DNA of 64,000 bases from Synechococcus sp. WH 8109 (GCF_000161795.2 NZ_CP006882.1:992001-1056000), one strand, 5' to 3'; shown: positions 51,547 through 60,997, numbered from the stretch's first letter. Made by a program: numbers and translations. The notes: a model not told the origin generated them from the sequence alone.

Positions 51547-51625
51547 AGACTCAACCCAATTCTGAGAAAAACGTTACCAACCACGCAATTCTTCGTTACA
51601 TTGGCTCTAGATAAATCCGTTGGAC

Positions 51626-51793
51626 ATGGGTGAATTCGTCGAAATCGGTGCTGGTGGGGTTTCTCTGGAACTGATAAGCGGCGTTTTCTGTGCCACCGCT
51701 CTTGGCGTGTATGCCCTGTTCCAGCCAGGAGCTTCAGATGATGACGACTCCAATGGTGGAGGCGGCGGCGGACTGATGCAGCCGATCTCCTGA
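51626..51793 (+). CDS. small membrane protein, 55 residues
   Basis: Starts MGEFVEIGAGGVSLELISGV, one membrane helix (ELISGVFCATALGVYALF) and a tail with an Asp run and six glycines. ATG and stop are clear and the frame fills the gap between mfd and ctpA. Function unknown; probably a conserved small cyanobacterial protein. Confidence 0.6.
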   Translation: MGEFVEIGAGGVSLELISGVFCATALGVYALFQPGASDDDDSNGGGGGGLMQPIS

Positions 51794-51794
51794 G

Positions 51795-53144
51795 CTACTG
51801 AAGCGCGTAGCTGAGGTTGGCTCCGCCTGGTTGATAGGTCGTGCCTGTCTGAATTTTCTTCAATTGGTTCAACAGGGTCCCTTCAGCCATCGTGTATTGA
51901 CTGTCTTTCTGGGTTCCAAGATCTTCAACCGAGAAATTCCTGATCTCCTGTTTCGACATCGCTGCTTCGATGTCCGGTTGGATTCCGTTCTTGTGAATAT
52001 CGGTTCCCTTTGGCGTCAGGTACTTCGCGATGGTGACTGTCAGACCGGATCCATCGGCCAATCCGCGAACGGCCTGTACAAGCCCTTTGCCGAAGGTCTT
52101 CTGTCCAACGAGTTGGGCACGGGAATTGTCCTGAAGTGCCCCTGAAAGAATTTCGCTGGCACTGGCCGATCCCTGATCTATCAGCACCACCAGAGGTTTG
52201 TCGGTGATTGCACTTCCCCTGGCGCGCCTTACATCGCGGATTCCTGCGCGGGTTCGGGTGCTGACGATTGTGCCTTCGTTGAGCCATTGGCGGGCGATGT
52301 CCACGCTGGCCTCGAGCAAGCCGCCGGGATTGCTGCGTAGATCCAGCACGTAGCCCTCAGCAGCCTGTGATTCCAGATCCTTGATGGCCACACGCATCTC
52401 ACGCGTGGCGTTGGCATTGAATTGCTTGAGACGGATGTAGCCCACCTTGCGGCCATTGGGCGCCGTGTTGAGCATGGCCTTCACGGCATGAATCTCAATG
52501 CGTGCCCGTTTCAACGGCACATTCAGCACCTGACCCTGGCGCCTGAGTCCCAGCACGACATCGGTGCCCTCCGGACCTCGGATCAACTTGACGGCGTCCT
52601 CGGTGGTCATGCCTTTGGTGGAGGCACCATCGATGGAAACGATCACATCCTTAGGCTGAACGCCGGCACGGGATGCAGGGGTGCCCTCAATCGGGGAGAC
52701 AACAATCAGCTTTTTCGTGTCTTTGTCGAGACTGAGCTGGATCCCCACGCCCATCAACTCACCGGAGGTGTCGATCTGCATCTCCTTGAACTCCTTTGGA
52801 TCAAGGAAACGCGTGTATGGGTCATCAAGGCTGGCCAGCATGCCCCGGATCGCCTCGTAGGACTCGGCGCTGCCCCCATAGGACTTCCGCAGCAGATTGC
52901 TTCGCAATTGGCGCCACTTTCTTTCGTCGTAGGAGCCCGTCGAATCCAGGTAATCGCGATAAACGATCTGCCAGACCTGATCAATCACCTCCTTGGGGCT
53001 GTCGTGAATTGATCCGCCGGAAGCCGATGGCAGGGAAAGACCTGGTGAGCTGATGCCCAAGGCGGTGACCACACCACCGATCCCCAGTACCAATAGCAAC
53101 GGAGTCGATCGGACCAAAGAACGCAGGCGCTGACTCCGAACCAT
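51795..53144 (-). CDS. ctpA: carboxyl-terminal processing protease (S41 family)
   Basis: 449 residues. The N-terminus has a signal or anchor helix (TPLLLVLGIGGVVTALGI), followed by a PDZ domain (GVGIQLSLDKDTKKLIVVSP, then GTPASRAGVQPKDVIVSIDG) and the S41 protease core. The catalytic serine is in DQGSASASEILSGAL, and the lysine is about 26 residues later in GQKTFGKGLVQ. CtpA-type enzymes mature the D1 protein of photosystem II; whether this is CtpA or a paralogue (CtpB/CtpC) cannot be decided from the sequence alone. The stop is one base from that of the small gene upstream in the window. Confidence 0.93.
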   Translation of the reverse strand: MVRSQRLRSLVRSTPLLLVLGIGGVVTALGISSPGLSLPSASGGSIHDSPKEVIDQVWQIVYRDYLDSTGSYDERKWRQLRSNLLRKSYGGSAESYEAIRGMLASLDDPYTRFLDPKEFKEMQIDTSGELMGVGIQLSLDKDTKKLIVVSPIEGTPASRAGVQPKDVIVSIDGASTKGMTTEDAVKLIRGPEGTDVVLGLRRQGQVLNVPLKRARIEIHAVKAMLNTAPNGRKVGYIRLKQFNANATREMRVAIKDLESQAAEGYVLDLRSNPGGLLEASVDIARQWLNEGTIVSTRTRAGIRDVRRARGSAITDKPLVVLIDQGSASASEILSGALQDNSRAQLVGQKTFGKGLVQAVRGLADGSGLTVTIAKYLTPKGTDIHKNGIQPDIEAAMSKQEIRNFSVEDLGTQKDSQYTMAEGTLLNQLKKIQTGTTYQPGGANLSYALQ

Positions 53145-53178
53145 GGCCCTTCAGGAGTGATTCTTCAGACTAACTAGA

Positions 53179-54375
53179 TCAGGCGGGCTCCACCCAACGA
53201 CCGTCCTCTTTGATCAACTGGATCAGGGCTTCAACGCCCTCCGCTTCAGGCACCTTGCGGATTTCATCACGGCCGCGATAGAGCGAAATCACGCCCGGAG
53301 TTTTGCCGACGTAGCCGTAATCGGCGTCGGCCATCTCGCCGGGACCATTGACGATGCATCCCATCACGGCGATGTCCAGACCCGTGAGGTGGGATGTGGC
53401 GTTGCGCACCTTATGCAACACCTCCTCCAGGTTGAACAGGGTGCGACCGCAGCTAGGGCAGGCAACGTACTCGACCATGGTCTTGCGCAGACCCAGGGAT
53501 TGAAGAATCGAGTAGCAGACGGGGATTTCCTTTTCAGGGGCCTCCGTCAGTGATACCCGGAGCGTGTCTCCCAATCCATCGGCCAGCAGTGTGGCAATGC
53601 CTGCGGTGCTCTTAATCCGGCCGTAATCACCATCGCCGGCTTCGGTCACGCCCAGGTGGAGTGGGTAATTGAAGCCTTCCTTATCCATGGTGTCCGCCAT
53701 CAGGCGGTAGGCAGCGAGCATCACCGGAGCCCGCGAGGCCTTCATCGAAATCACAATGTTGTGGAAATCAAGCTCATGGCAGATGCGCACGAATTCCATC
53801 GCTGACTCGACCATCCCCTCAGGAGTGTCGCCGTAGGTGAACAGCATCCGCTCCGCAAGGGAGCCATGGTTCACCCCGATTCGAAGCGCCTTGTTCTGAT
53901 CCCGCAGCAGGGTCACCAAGGGCTCGAACGTCTCACGGATGCGCTTGCCGATGGAGGCAAATTCCTCGGGGCTGAACTCCTGGCGGTTCGGATCTGGCTT
54001 ATCGAAAATGAAAAGGCCGGGATTGATCCGAACTTTGTCGACGTGCTGGGCGACCTCCAGGGCGATCTTGACGCCGTTGTGGTGAACATCCGCCACCAGT
54101 GGAATGGTGCAGCCGCGCTGACGAAGCTCCTGACGGATCTGTCCCATCGCCTTGGCGTGGGCCATCGAGGGGGTCGTCACCCGGACGATCTCACTGCCCG
54201 CTTCGGCGAGGCGGATGATGCCGGCAACAGCAGCCTCGATGTCAAGGGTGTCCTCGTTGATCATCGACTGCACCACGATCGGGTGCTCGCTGCCCACGGG
54301 CACATCACCCACCATCACAGTACGAGTCACACGGCGGTGGATCTGGGTGTCGTAGCGCCGATCCAGGGCAGTCAT
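53179..54375 (-). CDS. ispG: 4-hydroxy-3-methylbut-2-en-1-yl diphosphate synthase
   Basis: About 398 residues. IspG (GcpE) converts MEcPP to HMBPP in the non-mevalonate isoprenoid pathway, here probably fed by ferredoxin. The TIM-barrel part contains [19 protein letters not shown] and [13 protein letters not shown]; the 4Fe-4S cysteines are in [14 protein letters not shown] and [23 protein letters not shown] at 54375 ([16 protein letters not shown]) preferred over one at 54408 that overlaps the upstream glycosylase. Confidence 0.95.
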   Translation of the reverse strand: MTALDRRYDTQIHRRVTRTVMVGDVPVGSEHPIVVQSMINEDTLDIEAAVAGIIRLAEAGSEIVRVTTPSMAHAKAMGQIRQELRQRGCTIPLVADVHHNGVKIALEVAQHVDKVRINPGLFIFDKPDPNRQEFSPEEFASIGKRIRETFEPLVTLLRDQNKALRIGVNHGSLAERMLFTYGDTPEGMVESAMEFVRICHELDFHNIVISMKASRAPVMLAAYRLMADTMDKEGFNYPLHLGVTEAGDGDYGRIKSTAGIATLLADGLGDTLRVSLTEAPEKEIPVCYSILQSLGLRKTMVEYVACPSCGRTLFNLEEVLHKVRNATSHLTGLDIAVMGCIVNGPGEMADADYGYVGKTPGVISLYRGRDEIRKVPEAEGVEALIQLIKEDGRWVEPA

Positions 54376-54395
54376 GGGGCCGGAGGTGAAGCGCG

Positions 54396-54959
54396 TCAAC
54401 GTTCGCACAGCCTGCGCCGAACCGCGTCCAGATCCTGCCGTGTCAGATCCAGTGGCGCGCCGGCGGCTTTGGAGGGATTGCGCAGCAGATAGGAGGGGTG
54501 AAAAATAGGCATCACCGCCCGCTCATTCCAGCTCTGCCACTGACCACGAAGCTGGGTCATGCCCCCCTTGATGCCAAGGATGGCCTCCACAGCTGTGGCT
54601 CCCGTGAGCACGATCACCGTGGGATCAACCGTCTCCAATTGAAGGTCAAGCCAGGCCCGGCAGGCAGCCAACTCAGCTTTTTTCGGTCGTCGGTTGTTGG
54701 GGGGCCGGCATTTGATCGCGTTGCAGATGTAAAGGTCATGCTCTGGATCCAGATCCACATCCCGCAGCAGTTGATCGAGGGCACGTCCCGAACGCCCGAC
54801 AAACGGAACGCCCTGAGAATCTTCCTGAGCTCCGGGTGCTTCACCAATCAGCATCAAATCCGCTTTGGGATTACCGCGGCTCATCACGACGGTGTGGCGC
54901 GTGGTGGCCAGGTCACAGGCTGTGCAGGCACTGCAGGCCTCCAGGCTGGAGAGAGTCAT
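54396..54959 (-). CDS. uracil-DNA glycosylase, family 4 (Fe-S type)
   Basis: 187 residues. N-terminal cysteines [14 protein letters not shown] belong to the 4Fe-4S cluster, with others in [34 protein letters not shown] is the family 4 motif for uracil recognition, and [10 protein letters not shown] the C-terminal active-site motif. It removes uracil from DNA. The ATG overlaps the stop of the VOC gene (ATGA), so both are co-translated. Confidence 0.92.
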   Translation of the reverse strand: MTLSSLEACSACTACDLATTRHTVVMSRGNPKADLMLIGEAPGAQEDSQGVPFVGRSGRALDQLLRDVDLDPEHDLYICNAIKCRPPNNRRPKKAELAACRAWLDLQLETVDPTVIVLTGATAVEAILGIKGGMTQLRGQWQSWNERAVMPIFHPSYLLRNPSKAAGAPLDLTRQDLDAVRRRLCER

Positions 54960-55357
54960 GACATCGGAGCAACAGATGCCAGGGGAGCCAGGAGCAACAG
55001 GGGGTTGCCCTCCGGATCGTGGATCCAGGCCTCAGCACCAAAGGACTCGAGGCGCGCCTCCTCCAGTAGCGATCCACCACGCTGCAGGGCGTTTCTCAGC
55101 AGCCGTTGAAGTTCAGGCATGGGCTCCTGCGATGGGGGGAGCCGCAAACAGGGCGCCAACGCTCGCCCCCTGGGTGGAAAAGAGCGCCGGCGTGAGGGCC
55201 TGTAGATCTCCAGCTGGGTGCCATCGCTGAATTGAACGATGCAGTGGTGCTCCGCCACCCCAGGCTTCAACGTGGCATGAAATAGCTCGCTGTAGAACGT
55301 CGCCAACCTGGCGCTGTTCTCAGCGGCCAAGACCCAGCTGATCTGTATCGCATTCAT
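54956..55357 (-). CDS. VOC-superfamily (glyoxalase-like) protein
   Basis: 133 residues from the ATG at 55357 (MNAIQISWVLAAENSARLAT). The beta-alpha-beta-beta-beta repeats are seen in LATFYSELFHATLKPG and AWIHDPEGNPLLLLAP, which ends with the usual DPxGN-x-L motif. The metal ligands of true glyoxalases are only partly present. Substrate unknown. Coupled to the glycosylase gene by ATGA. Confidence 0.8.
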   Translation of the reverse strand: MNAIQISWVLAAENSARLATFYSELFHATLKPGVAEHHCIVQFSDGTQLEIYRPSRRRSFPPRGRALAPCLRLPPSQEPMPELQRLLRNALQRGGSLLEEARLESFGAEAWIHDPEGNPLLLLAPLASVAPMS

Positions 55358-55416
55358 GGGCGCTGAGAAATCAAGGTTGTCTGCGACACCATCTGCGGCA
55401 GGATGATGAAGTTTTA

Positions 55417-55439
55417 AACGCACCGCGGGGAGGTGCGTT
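55417..55439 (+). promoter_or_regulatory. hairpin enclosing the ribosome-binding site of the aminotransferase gene
   Basis: AACGCACC / GGTGCGTT is a perfect 8-bp stem around loop GCGGGGA, 4 bases before the start codon at 55444. The Shine-Dalgarno sequence GGGGAGG lies in the loop and the right arm, so pairing would partly hide it. This could regulate translation or be a coincidence. Confidence 0.5.
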
Positions 55440-55443
55440 ACCG

Positions 55444-56622
55444 ATGCCGCGCCCGCCAGAACTTTCCGACCGGGCTGTCGCCCTTAAACCGTCTCTGACG
55501 CTGGAGATCAGCGCCAAGGCCAAAGCACTGCGCGACAGCGGCAAGGACATATGCAGCCTTAGTGCCGGTGAGCCGGACTTTGAGACACCTCCATTCATAG
55601 TTGAAGCGGCACAGCATGCTCTGGAATCCGGGTTCACCCGCTACGGCCCCGCCGCGGGGGACCCCGACCTTCGTGCTGCTCTGGCCCACAAACTGAGCAT
55701 CGAAAACGGGATTCCAACCCAGCCGGAGCAGGTCCTGGTGACCAACGGTGGCAAGCAAGCCATTTACAACCTTTTCCAAGTGCTGCTCAATCCCGGTGAC
55801 GAAGTTCTGGTGCCGGCGCCCTACTGGTTGAGCTATCCCGAGATGGCAGCCCTGGCCGGGGCAAGCACAAGGATCATCCCCACCAAAGCTGAGGAAGGCT
55901 TCCGTCTCGACCTCGATCTGCTGGAGCAGCAGATCACTCCACGCAGCCGACTGCTGGTGATCAATTCCCCTGGCAACCCCAGCGGCCAGGTGATGTCGCG
56001 GGCCGAACTCGAGGCCCTGGCCGCGCTGGTGGCCCGTCATCCCCAGCTGATGGTTATGAGCGATGAGATCTATGAATATCTCCTGGCCGATGGTCAGCAG
56101 CACTGCAGCTTTGCGGCCATTGCCGAAGAGATCCGCTCGCGCTGCTTCATCGTGAACGGCTTTGCCAAAGGATGGGCGATGACAGGTTGGCGCCTTGGTT
56201 ACCTGGCTGGAGATGCTGTCGTGATCAAGGCTGCTTCAGCGCTGCAGAGCCAGAGCACCAGCAATGTGTGCAGCTTTGCTCAACGGGGTGCCCTAGCGGC
56301 GATCGAAGCACCCCGAGATTGCGTGCGCGAGATGGCAATCAGCTACAACCGCCGCCGAACTCTGCTAACTGAAGGGCTGCAGGCTCTGGAGGGCATCACC
56401 CTGACTCCCCCTCAAGGGGCCTTCTACGCCTTCCCCCGGCTGCCGGACGGTGTGCCCGATTCAATGGAGTTCTGCCGGCAAGCCCTGGAACAGGAAGGTC
56501 TGGCCGTGGTTCCGGGTCTGGCCTTCGGCGATGACCGCTGCATTCGACTGTCCTGTGCCGTAGCAGATGAGACGATCAACGATGGACTGATGCGACTGAA
56601 GCGGCTGCTTCGTTCCTTCTGA
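55444..56622 (+). CDS. aspC: class I aminotransferase (aspartate aminotransferase type)
   Basis: 392 residues, PLP-dependent fold type I. ISLSAGEPDFETPPFI-like N-terminus (SLSAGEPDFETPP), NPSGQVMSR, MSDEIYEYLL (Asp and Tyr binding PLP), and the lysine in NGFAKGWAMTGWRLGY (SK-type motif as AK). The family includes aspartate/prephenate aminotransferases, so the exact substrate may be aspartate, prephenate or both. First gene before the phn cluster, separated by a 32-bp spacer with a short GATCT repeat. Confidence 0.88.
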   Translation: MPRPPELSDRAVALKPSLTLEISAKAKALRDSGKDICSLSAGEPDFETPPFIVEAAQHALESGFTRYGPAAGDPDLRAALAHKLSIENGIPTQPEQVLVTNGGKQAIYNLFQVLLNPGDEVLVPAPYWLSYPEMAALAGASTRIIPTKAEEGFRLDLDLLEQQITPRSRLLVINSPGNPSGQVMSRAELEALAALVARHPQLMVMSDEIYEYLLADGQQHCSFAAIAEEIRSRCFIVNGFAKGWAMTGWRLGYLAGDAVVIKAASALQSQSTSNVCSFAQRGALAAIEAPRDCVREMAISYNRRRTLLTEGLQALEGITLTPPQGAFYAFPRLPDGVPDSMEFCRQALEQEGLAVVPGLAFGDDRCIRLSCAVADETINDGLMRLKRLLRSF

Positions 56623-56654
56623 TCCGATCTGATCTGATCACTTCCTTTTTCAGA

Positions 56655-57578
56655 ATGTCTGTACGAGAACGCAGGGCCGTGGTTGCCACCGGTTTGATTG
56701 CCGGCCTCGCACTCACGGCCAGTGTTTCCAGTTGCAGCGCACCCCAGAACGACGCCAAACAGGCCGTTCTGCAGATCGGTGCCATCCCCGACCAGAACCC
56801 CGAGAAACTCAATCGCCTCTACGGAACGCTCTCTTCGGAACTCAGCGAAAAGCTGGATGTTCCTGTGCGGTATGCGCCGGTGAGCAATTACGCGGCGGCG
56901 GTGAGTGCCTTCCGCACCGGCAGCCTTGATCTGGTCTGGTTCGGTGGACTCACCGGTGTGCAGGCCAGGCTGCAGACGCCTGGAGCACGGGTGTTGGCGC
57001 AACGGGACATCGATGCAGAGTTCACCAGTGTGTTCATCGCCAATGGCGACAGTGGTTTGCGCCCCTTCACCAGTGCCGACCAACTGGTTGAACTGAAGGG
57101 ACGCCGACTGGCCTTCGGTTCGGAGAGTTCCACCTCCGGCCGCCTGATGCCCCAGTTCTTCATGGGGGAAAACGGCGTGAAACCTGAGGATCTGGCGGGG
57201 GGCGGCCCTGGCTTCAGCGGAAGCCACGACGCCACCATTGCTGTGGTTCGGAGCGGTGCCTATGAGGTGGGCGCCTTGAACGAGCAGGTCTGGCGCAGCA
57301 ATGTGGCGGACGGCCGCGTCGATCCAGGCAAGGTATCGGTGATCTGGAGGACACCGCCCTACGTGGATTACCACTGGGTTGTAAGGCCCGGTCTGGATGA
57401 GCGCTTTGGCGATGGTTTCACCGACCAGCTCCAGACCGCCTTGCTGGACCTTTCGGCAGACACAGAGAACGGCGCCACGATTCTTGAGCTTTTCGGTGCC
57501 GAACGCTTCATCCCCGCCAAGGACGAGGACTACGTGATGATCGAAACGGTGGGACGCCAACTAGGAAAGATCCGTTGA
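56655..57578 (+). CDS. phnD: phosphonate/phosphite ABC transporter binding protein PhnD
   Basis: 307 residues. The N-terminus has a hydrophobic signal (TGLIAGLALTASVSSC) ending in a lipobox-like SVSSC, so it is probably a lipoprotein. Binding-protein features: IGAIPDQNPEKLNRLYGTLS, WFGGLTGVQARLQ and LAFGSESSTSGRLMPQFFM, as in the PhnD/PtxB family. First gene of the phnD-phnC-phnE set, with a 4-base overlap with phnC. Ligand could be phosphonate, phosphite or phosphate; the sequence does not tell. Confidence 0.9.
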   Translation: MSVRERRAVVATGLIAGLALTASVSSCSAPQNDAKQAVLQIGAIPDQNPEKLNRLYGTLSSELSEKLDVPVRYAPVSNYAAAVSAFRTGSLDLVWFGGLTGVQARLQTPGARVLAQRDIDAEFTSVFIANGDSGLRPFTSADQLVELKGRRLAFGSESSTSGRLMPQFFMGENGVKPEDLAGGGPGFSGSHDATIAVVRSGAYEVGALNEQVWRSNVADGRVDPGKVSVIWRTPPYVDYHWVVRPGLDERFGDGFTDQLQTALLDLSADTENGATILELFGAERFIPAKDEDYVMIETVGRQLGKIR

Positions 57579-58279
57579 CGGCGCTTCTGGAGCTGCACCA
57601 GGCCTGCCTGGGGCAACGGCTCCAACCGATCACCCTCACCCTTCGTGCGGACCAGCGTGTGGTTTTGCTCGGTGCCAGTGGCGCCGGCAAAACCACGTTG
57701 CTGAAGCTCTGCAACGGGGCCCTAAGTCCTGATGCAGGATCCGTGCACTGGTGTGGTCGCCCCCATCAACAGCTGTCCCGCCGGCAACGGCGCCAGATCG
57801 GCACGCTCTGGCAGGACCTGCGCCTGGTGGAGGAGCTGAGCGTGATCCAGAACATCAACAGCGGTGCCCTGGGACGCCATGGGCTGCTCTGGGCGATTCG
57901 AAACCTGCTGGGTCCCCTGGACCCAAACACCTGCCTGGCACTGATGCACCAGGTGAAATTGGAGGCCGATTTGCTTGAACAGCCCGTGCGGGAGCTCTCT
58001 GGAGGGCAGCGCCAACGGGTGGCTCTGGGCCGTCTGTTGCATCAGCAACCTGAACTCTTGCTGGCGGACGAACCCCTCTCCGCCCTTGATCCCAGCCTCG
58101 CCGAAGACGTTCTCAACACCCTGCTTCTCTTGCCGGGCTGTCTTATCAGCCTGCATCGACCGGATCTGATACACCGGTTCGATCGGGTTCTGGGGCTCCG
58201 TAGTGGTGCCCTGGTGATCGATGCGGCTCCAGACACCATTCATCGGGATCAGCTGGAATGGCTCTACGCATCGGCCTGA
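57575..58279 (+). CDS. phnC: phosphonate ABC transporter ATPase PhnC
   Basis: 234 residues. Walker A LLGASGAGKTTLLKLCNG, signature motif VRELSGGQRQRVALGR, Walker B LLLADEPLSALDPSLAED. TTG start overlapping the phnD stop. Shorter than E. coli PhnC but with all core motifs. The 3' end overlaps phnE by 22 bp, so the three transporter genes are tightly coupled. Confidence 0.92.
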   Translation: MTALLELHQACLGQRLQPITLTLRADQRVVLLGASGAGKTTLLKLCNGALSPDAGSVHWCGRPHQQLSRRQRRQIGTLWQDLRLVEELSVIQNINSGALGRHGLLWAIRNLLGPLDPNTCLALMHQVKLEADLLEQPVRELSGGQRQRVALGRLLHQQPELLLADEPLSALDPSLAEDVLNTLLLLPGCLISLHRPDLIHRFDRVLGLRSGALVIDAAPDTIHRDQLEWLYASA

Positions 58280-59790
58280 GGCCAGCCCTGCCGCTGATCC
58301 CACTGCTGCCTGGCCTCAGCCTGCTGGGCGTTCTTGTGGTGCTGTTGCGTGATGGGCACGGCGGAGGACTTGCACTTCTGCAACAATTCGCCGCTGGGGC
58401 CGTGCAGCCCTCCATCGATCCCATCGTGCTGGGCAGTTTGCTGAACGGGCTCCAGATCACCCTGGTGATCGCCGTGATGTCCTGGGGCATCAGCAGTGTT
58501 CTCGGCGTGGGTCTTGGACTCCTGAGCTCAAGCACGTTCTGGGAAATCCTGGCGGACGTGCGTTGGCCTGCCGTGATCTTGCGCCGTTGGCTAGCGCCCC
58601 TGCGCGCTTTGCATGAACTGATCTGGGGGCTTTTGCTGCTTCAGGTGTTCGGACTGAATGGCTGGGTTGCGATCTGCGCCATCGCGATTCCCTACACGGT
58701 TCTGATGGCGCGGGTGATTGCCGATCAGGTGGATTGCCACGTTTCACCGGCAATCCCGGTACTCAAGGGAGCCGGGGCCACACCATGGGCCGTGATACTC
58801 ACCGGGCTTGTCCCACCCCTGGCAGAGCCGATCAGCGATCACATCGGCCACCGCCTTGATTGTGCGCTTCGTTCAGCCTTGATTCTGGGCGTTTTCGGCC
58901 TTGGAGGACTGGGGACAGACCTCAGCCTCAGCCTGCGCTCGCTTCAATTTCAGGAGCTTTGGAGTGGCCTGTGGTTGCTGGCCATCGCCATGGTGGTGCT
59001 CGACCGAGTGCTGCGAACGCTGCGCAGCTGGTCACGCATGCTGATTCTTCCCGTGGCCATGGCCAGCCCCTGGGTTGCCCTCGGCTGGGGAACACAGCTG
59101 GATCTGCACCTGGCCTGGCCAGTGGCTGAGTGGACGATGTTTGTAGGCAACCTCACCGACGGAACCGTGGGGGTGAAGGCTGCCCTGGAGATCTCCTGGC
59201 CCGGGGTGATTGGTGCCACGGTGTGGATCACCCTGATCGCCGGTTGTCTTGCCACCGGCCTTCCCCCGCTGCTGCTGCTTGTTTGGCCCAGCCAGGCCAG
59301 CCTGCGTCTGCAGGGAGTGGTTTGGGGGGCGTTGCGACTCATCCCGGCACCTCTCACCGCTCTGCTGCTACTGATGTTGGCCAAACCAAGCCTGAGCTTG
59401 GCAGGGCTGGCCCTAGGCCTGCACCACGGCGGTGTGATGGGTCGGGTGCTGATCGACGACATCCGCAGCACGGGATTGTGTTCAGCCCAAACCATTAAGG
59501 CCTGCGGCGCCTCCAACCGGGTGAGCTGGCTTTACGGCCCCCTTGCGGATGTGAGTCGCGCTTACCTCACCTATGCGACCTACCGGTTGGATGTGATCCT
59601 GCGCGACACCGCGATCATCGGCATGGTGGGGGGAGCCGGTCTGGGCTGGCAGCTGATGGAGGCCCTCAGCTCGTTTCATTGGTGGCTTGTGCTCTGGATC
59701 GTGCTGATCTCCGCGGTGCTCACACTGCTGGGTGAGAGCCTGGGTGAACGACTTCAGGGGAGCTGGAACAGCCGGGCCATGGCCTTATGA
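58258..59790 (+). CDS. phnE: phosphonate ABC transporter permease PhnE (double-length)
   Basis: 510 residues with about twelve membrane helices, equal to two PhnE units fused in one chain. Each half carries a permease EAA-type loop: near residue 165 (SPAIPVLKGAGATPWAVILTG) and near residue 410 (LCSAQTIKACGASNRVSWLYG). A homodimeric transporter would thus be built from a single polypeptide. It overlaps phnC at its start and the SGNH hydrolase at its end (ATGA). Confidence 0.88.
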   Translation: MALRIGLRPALPLIPLLPGLSLLGVLVVLLRDGHGGGLALLQQFAAGAVQPSIDPIVLGSLLNGLQITLVIAVMSWGISSVLGVGLGLLSSSTFWEILADVRWPAVILRRWLAPLRALHELIWGLLLLQVFGLNGWVAICAIAIPYTVLMARVIADQVDCHVSPAIPVLKGAGATPWAVILTGLVPPLAEPISDHIGHRLDCALRSALILGVFGLGGLGTDLSLSLRSLQFQELWSGLWLLAIAMVVLDRVLRTLRSWSRMLILPVAMASPWVALGWGTQLDLHLAWPVAEWTMFVGNLTDGTVGVKAALEISWPGVIGATVWITLIAGCLATGLPPLLLLVWPSQASLRLQGVVWGALRLIPAPLTALLLLMLAKPSLSLAGLALGLHHGGVMGRVLIDDIRSTGLCSAQTIKACGASNRVSWLYGPLADVSRAYLTYATYRLDVILRDTAIIGMVGGAGLGWQLMEALSSFHWWLVLWIVLISAVLTLLGESLGERLQGSWNSRAMAL

Positions 59791-60473
59791 GCGGTGCGAA
59801 CGACGCCCCCCGTCAGCTGATCGTGCTCGGGGATAGTGGCGTTCATGGTTGGGGTGACCGTGAAGCGGGCGGCTGGTGCCAGCGGCTGCGCCTGCGCTGG
59901 ATGAACCTACCCAGCGCTCCGGTGGTGTATCCCCTGGGCATCCGCGGGGATGGCCTGGAACGCTTGGCGGCCCGCTGGCGCAGCGAGTGGTGCTGCCGCG
60001 GCGAACTGCGTCGCCAAACGCCGGGCGGACTGCTGCTCAGTGTCGGGCTGAATGACACCGCCCGCGTTGGTCGGATCGACGGCAGACCCCAACTGGATGT
60101 GGAGGCCTTTTCGTTTGGCCTAGGACAACTTCTCAATGAGATGACCCAGGAGGTGCAGGTGTTTGTGCTTGGCCTCACTGCGGTGGATGAGCACGTGATG
60201 CCCTTTGCTGGCTGTCTCTGGTACAGCAACAGCCAGATCTCGGCCACGGAAGCTGTGATAGCCGAACAGTGCCGTGAAGCAGATGTGCCCTTCCTGTCCA
60301 TGCATCGGGAGATGCAGGAGGAGCCCGACTGGTTGACCTGGATGGAACCCGATGGAATCCATCTCAATGCCGATGGACACCGCTGGCTCGACCAGCGCTT
60401 GGGTCAGTGGGCGCTTCTGCAGGAGTGGGCCGGACTCGCTGCCCTTAACACATCAACACCTATCAGCACGTAA
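59787..60473 (+). CDS. SGNH/GDSL-type hydrolase
   Basis: 228 residues. Block I is IVLGDSGVHGWGDREAGGW (catalytic Ser), block III LLLSVGLNDTARVG (Asn), and block V EPDGIHLNADGHRWLD (Asp/His). Such enzymes are esterases or lipases. ATGA overlap with phnE places it in the phosphonate transport operon, so it might release the organic part of a phosphorus compound; this is inferred from context only. Confidence 0.85.
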   Translation: MSGANDAPRQLIVLGDSGVHGWGDREAGGWCQRLRLRWMNLPSAPVVYPLGIRGDGLERLAARWRSEWCCRGELRRQTPGGLLLSVGLNDTARVGRIDGRPQLDVEAFSFGLGQLLNEMTQEVQVFVLGLTAVDEHVMPFAGCLWYSNSQISATEAVIAEQCREADVPFLSMHREMQEEPDWLTWMEPDGIHLNADGHRWLDQRLGQWALLQEWAGLAALNTSTPIST

Positions 60474-60527
60474 ACCAAACCCGCAGCGACCACTAATGTG
60501 TGACTCTTCTGACATTGGTGATCGGAC

Positions 60528-60695
60528 TTGGGACCTGACCGCTCTGCAGAACGCGCTGCCGGCGACCCCCCTGCCCAGCGCAAAACCACGCTCAAGTGGG
60601 ACGAAAATGGTGAACTCACAGCCCTGGATATGGCACGCATCGTTGACCGCTTGACCCAGCCGGAGCTGCAGCGCTGCGACCTCGACCCCTCCTGA
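60528..60695 (+). CDS. small hypothetical protein
   Basis: 55 codons from a TTG. The C-terminal part KTTLKWDENGELTALDMARI then VDRLTQPELQRCDLDPS looks like real coding sequence and resembles small conserved cyanobacterial proteins. The start is uncertain: an ATG at 60497 lies in another frame. Ends three bases before the stop of the PCP-reductase-domain gene on the other strand. Confidence 0.45.
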   Translation: MGPDRSAERAAGDPPAQRKTTLKWDENGELTALDMARIVDRLTQPELQRCDLDPS

Positions 60696-60698
60696 GGA

Positions 60699-60863
60699 TC
60701 AGCTCGGGGCCATGGCCTGCTTGGCGGATTTGTAGAAATCCAGATCGATGTTGGAACGTCCGTCTGAATCCGCCATCGCCTCAACCCGTTTACGAACAGC
60801 AGGCCGTACGAAGAACGGAACATCTTTCTTGAGTGCTGCCAGTGCCTCTGGTTGCCAGTCCAT
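60699..60863 (-). CDS. PCP-reductase-domain small protein
   Basis: 54 residues from the ATG at 60863 (MDWQPEALAALKKDVPFFVR) through VRKRVEAMADSDGRSNIDLD. The W...A...L..(V/I)P.FVR..VR...E..A...G...I pattern is the C-terminal domain of the light-independent protochlorophyllide reductase subunit (PCP_red), here as a free-standing protein. A longer start at 60920 is possible. Function of the free domain is unknown. Confidence 0.7.
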   Translation of the reverse strand: MDWQPEALAALKKDVPFFVRPAVRKRVEAMADSDGRSNIDLDFYKSAKQAMAPS

Positions 60864-60997
60864 CAATCCAAAACCGTTGAACCCATGATCCGGCACGAAA
60901 GTGCTGATCTGCGGCACCAAAGGGCCAACCGCTTACGGCCTGAGGATTGAACCGTTGGATCAGTTGCACTGATCTGATGCCCATCCAAACCAGCTGA

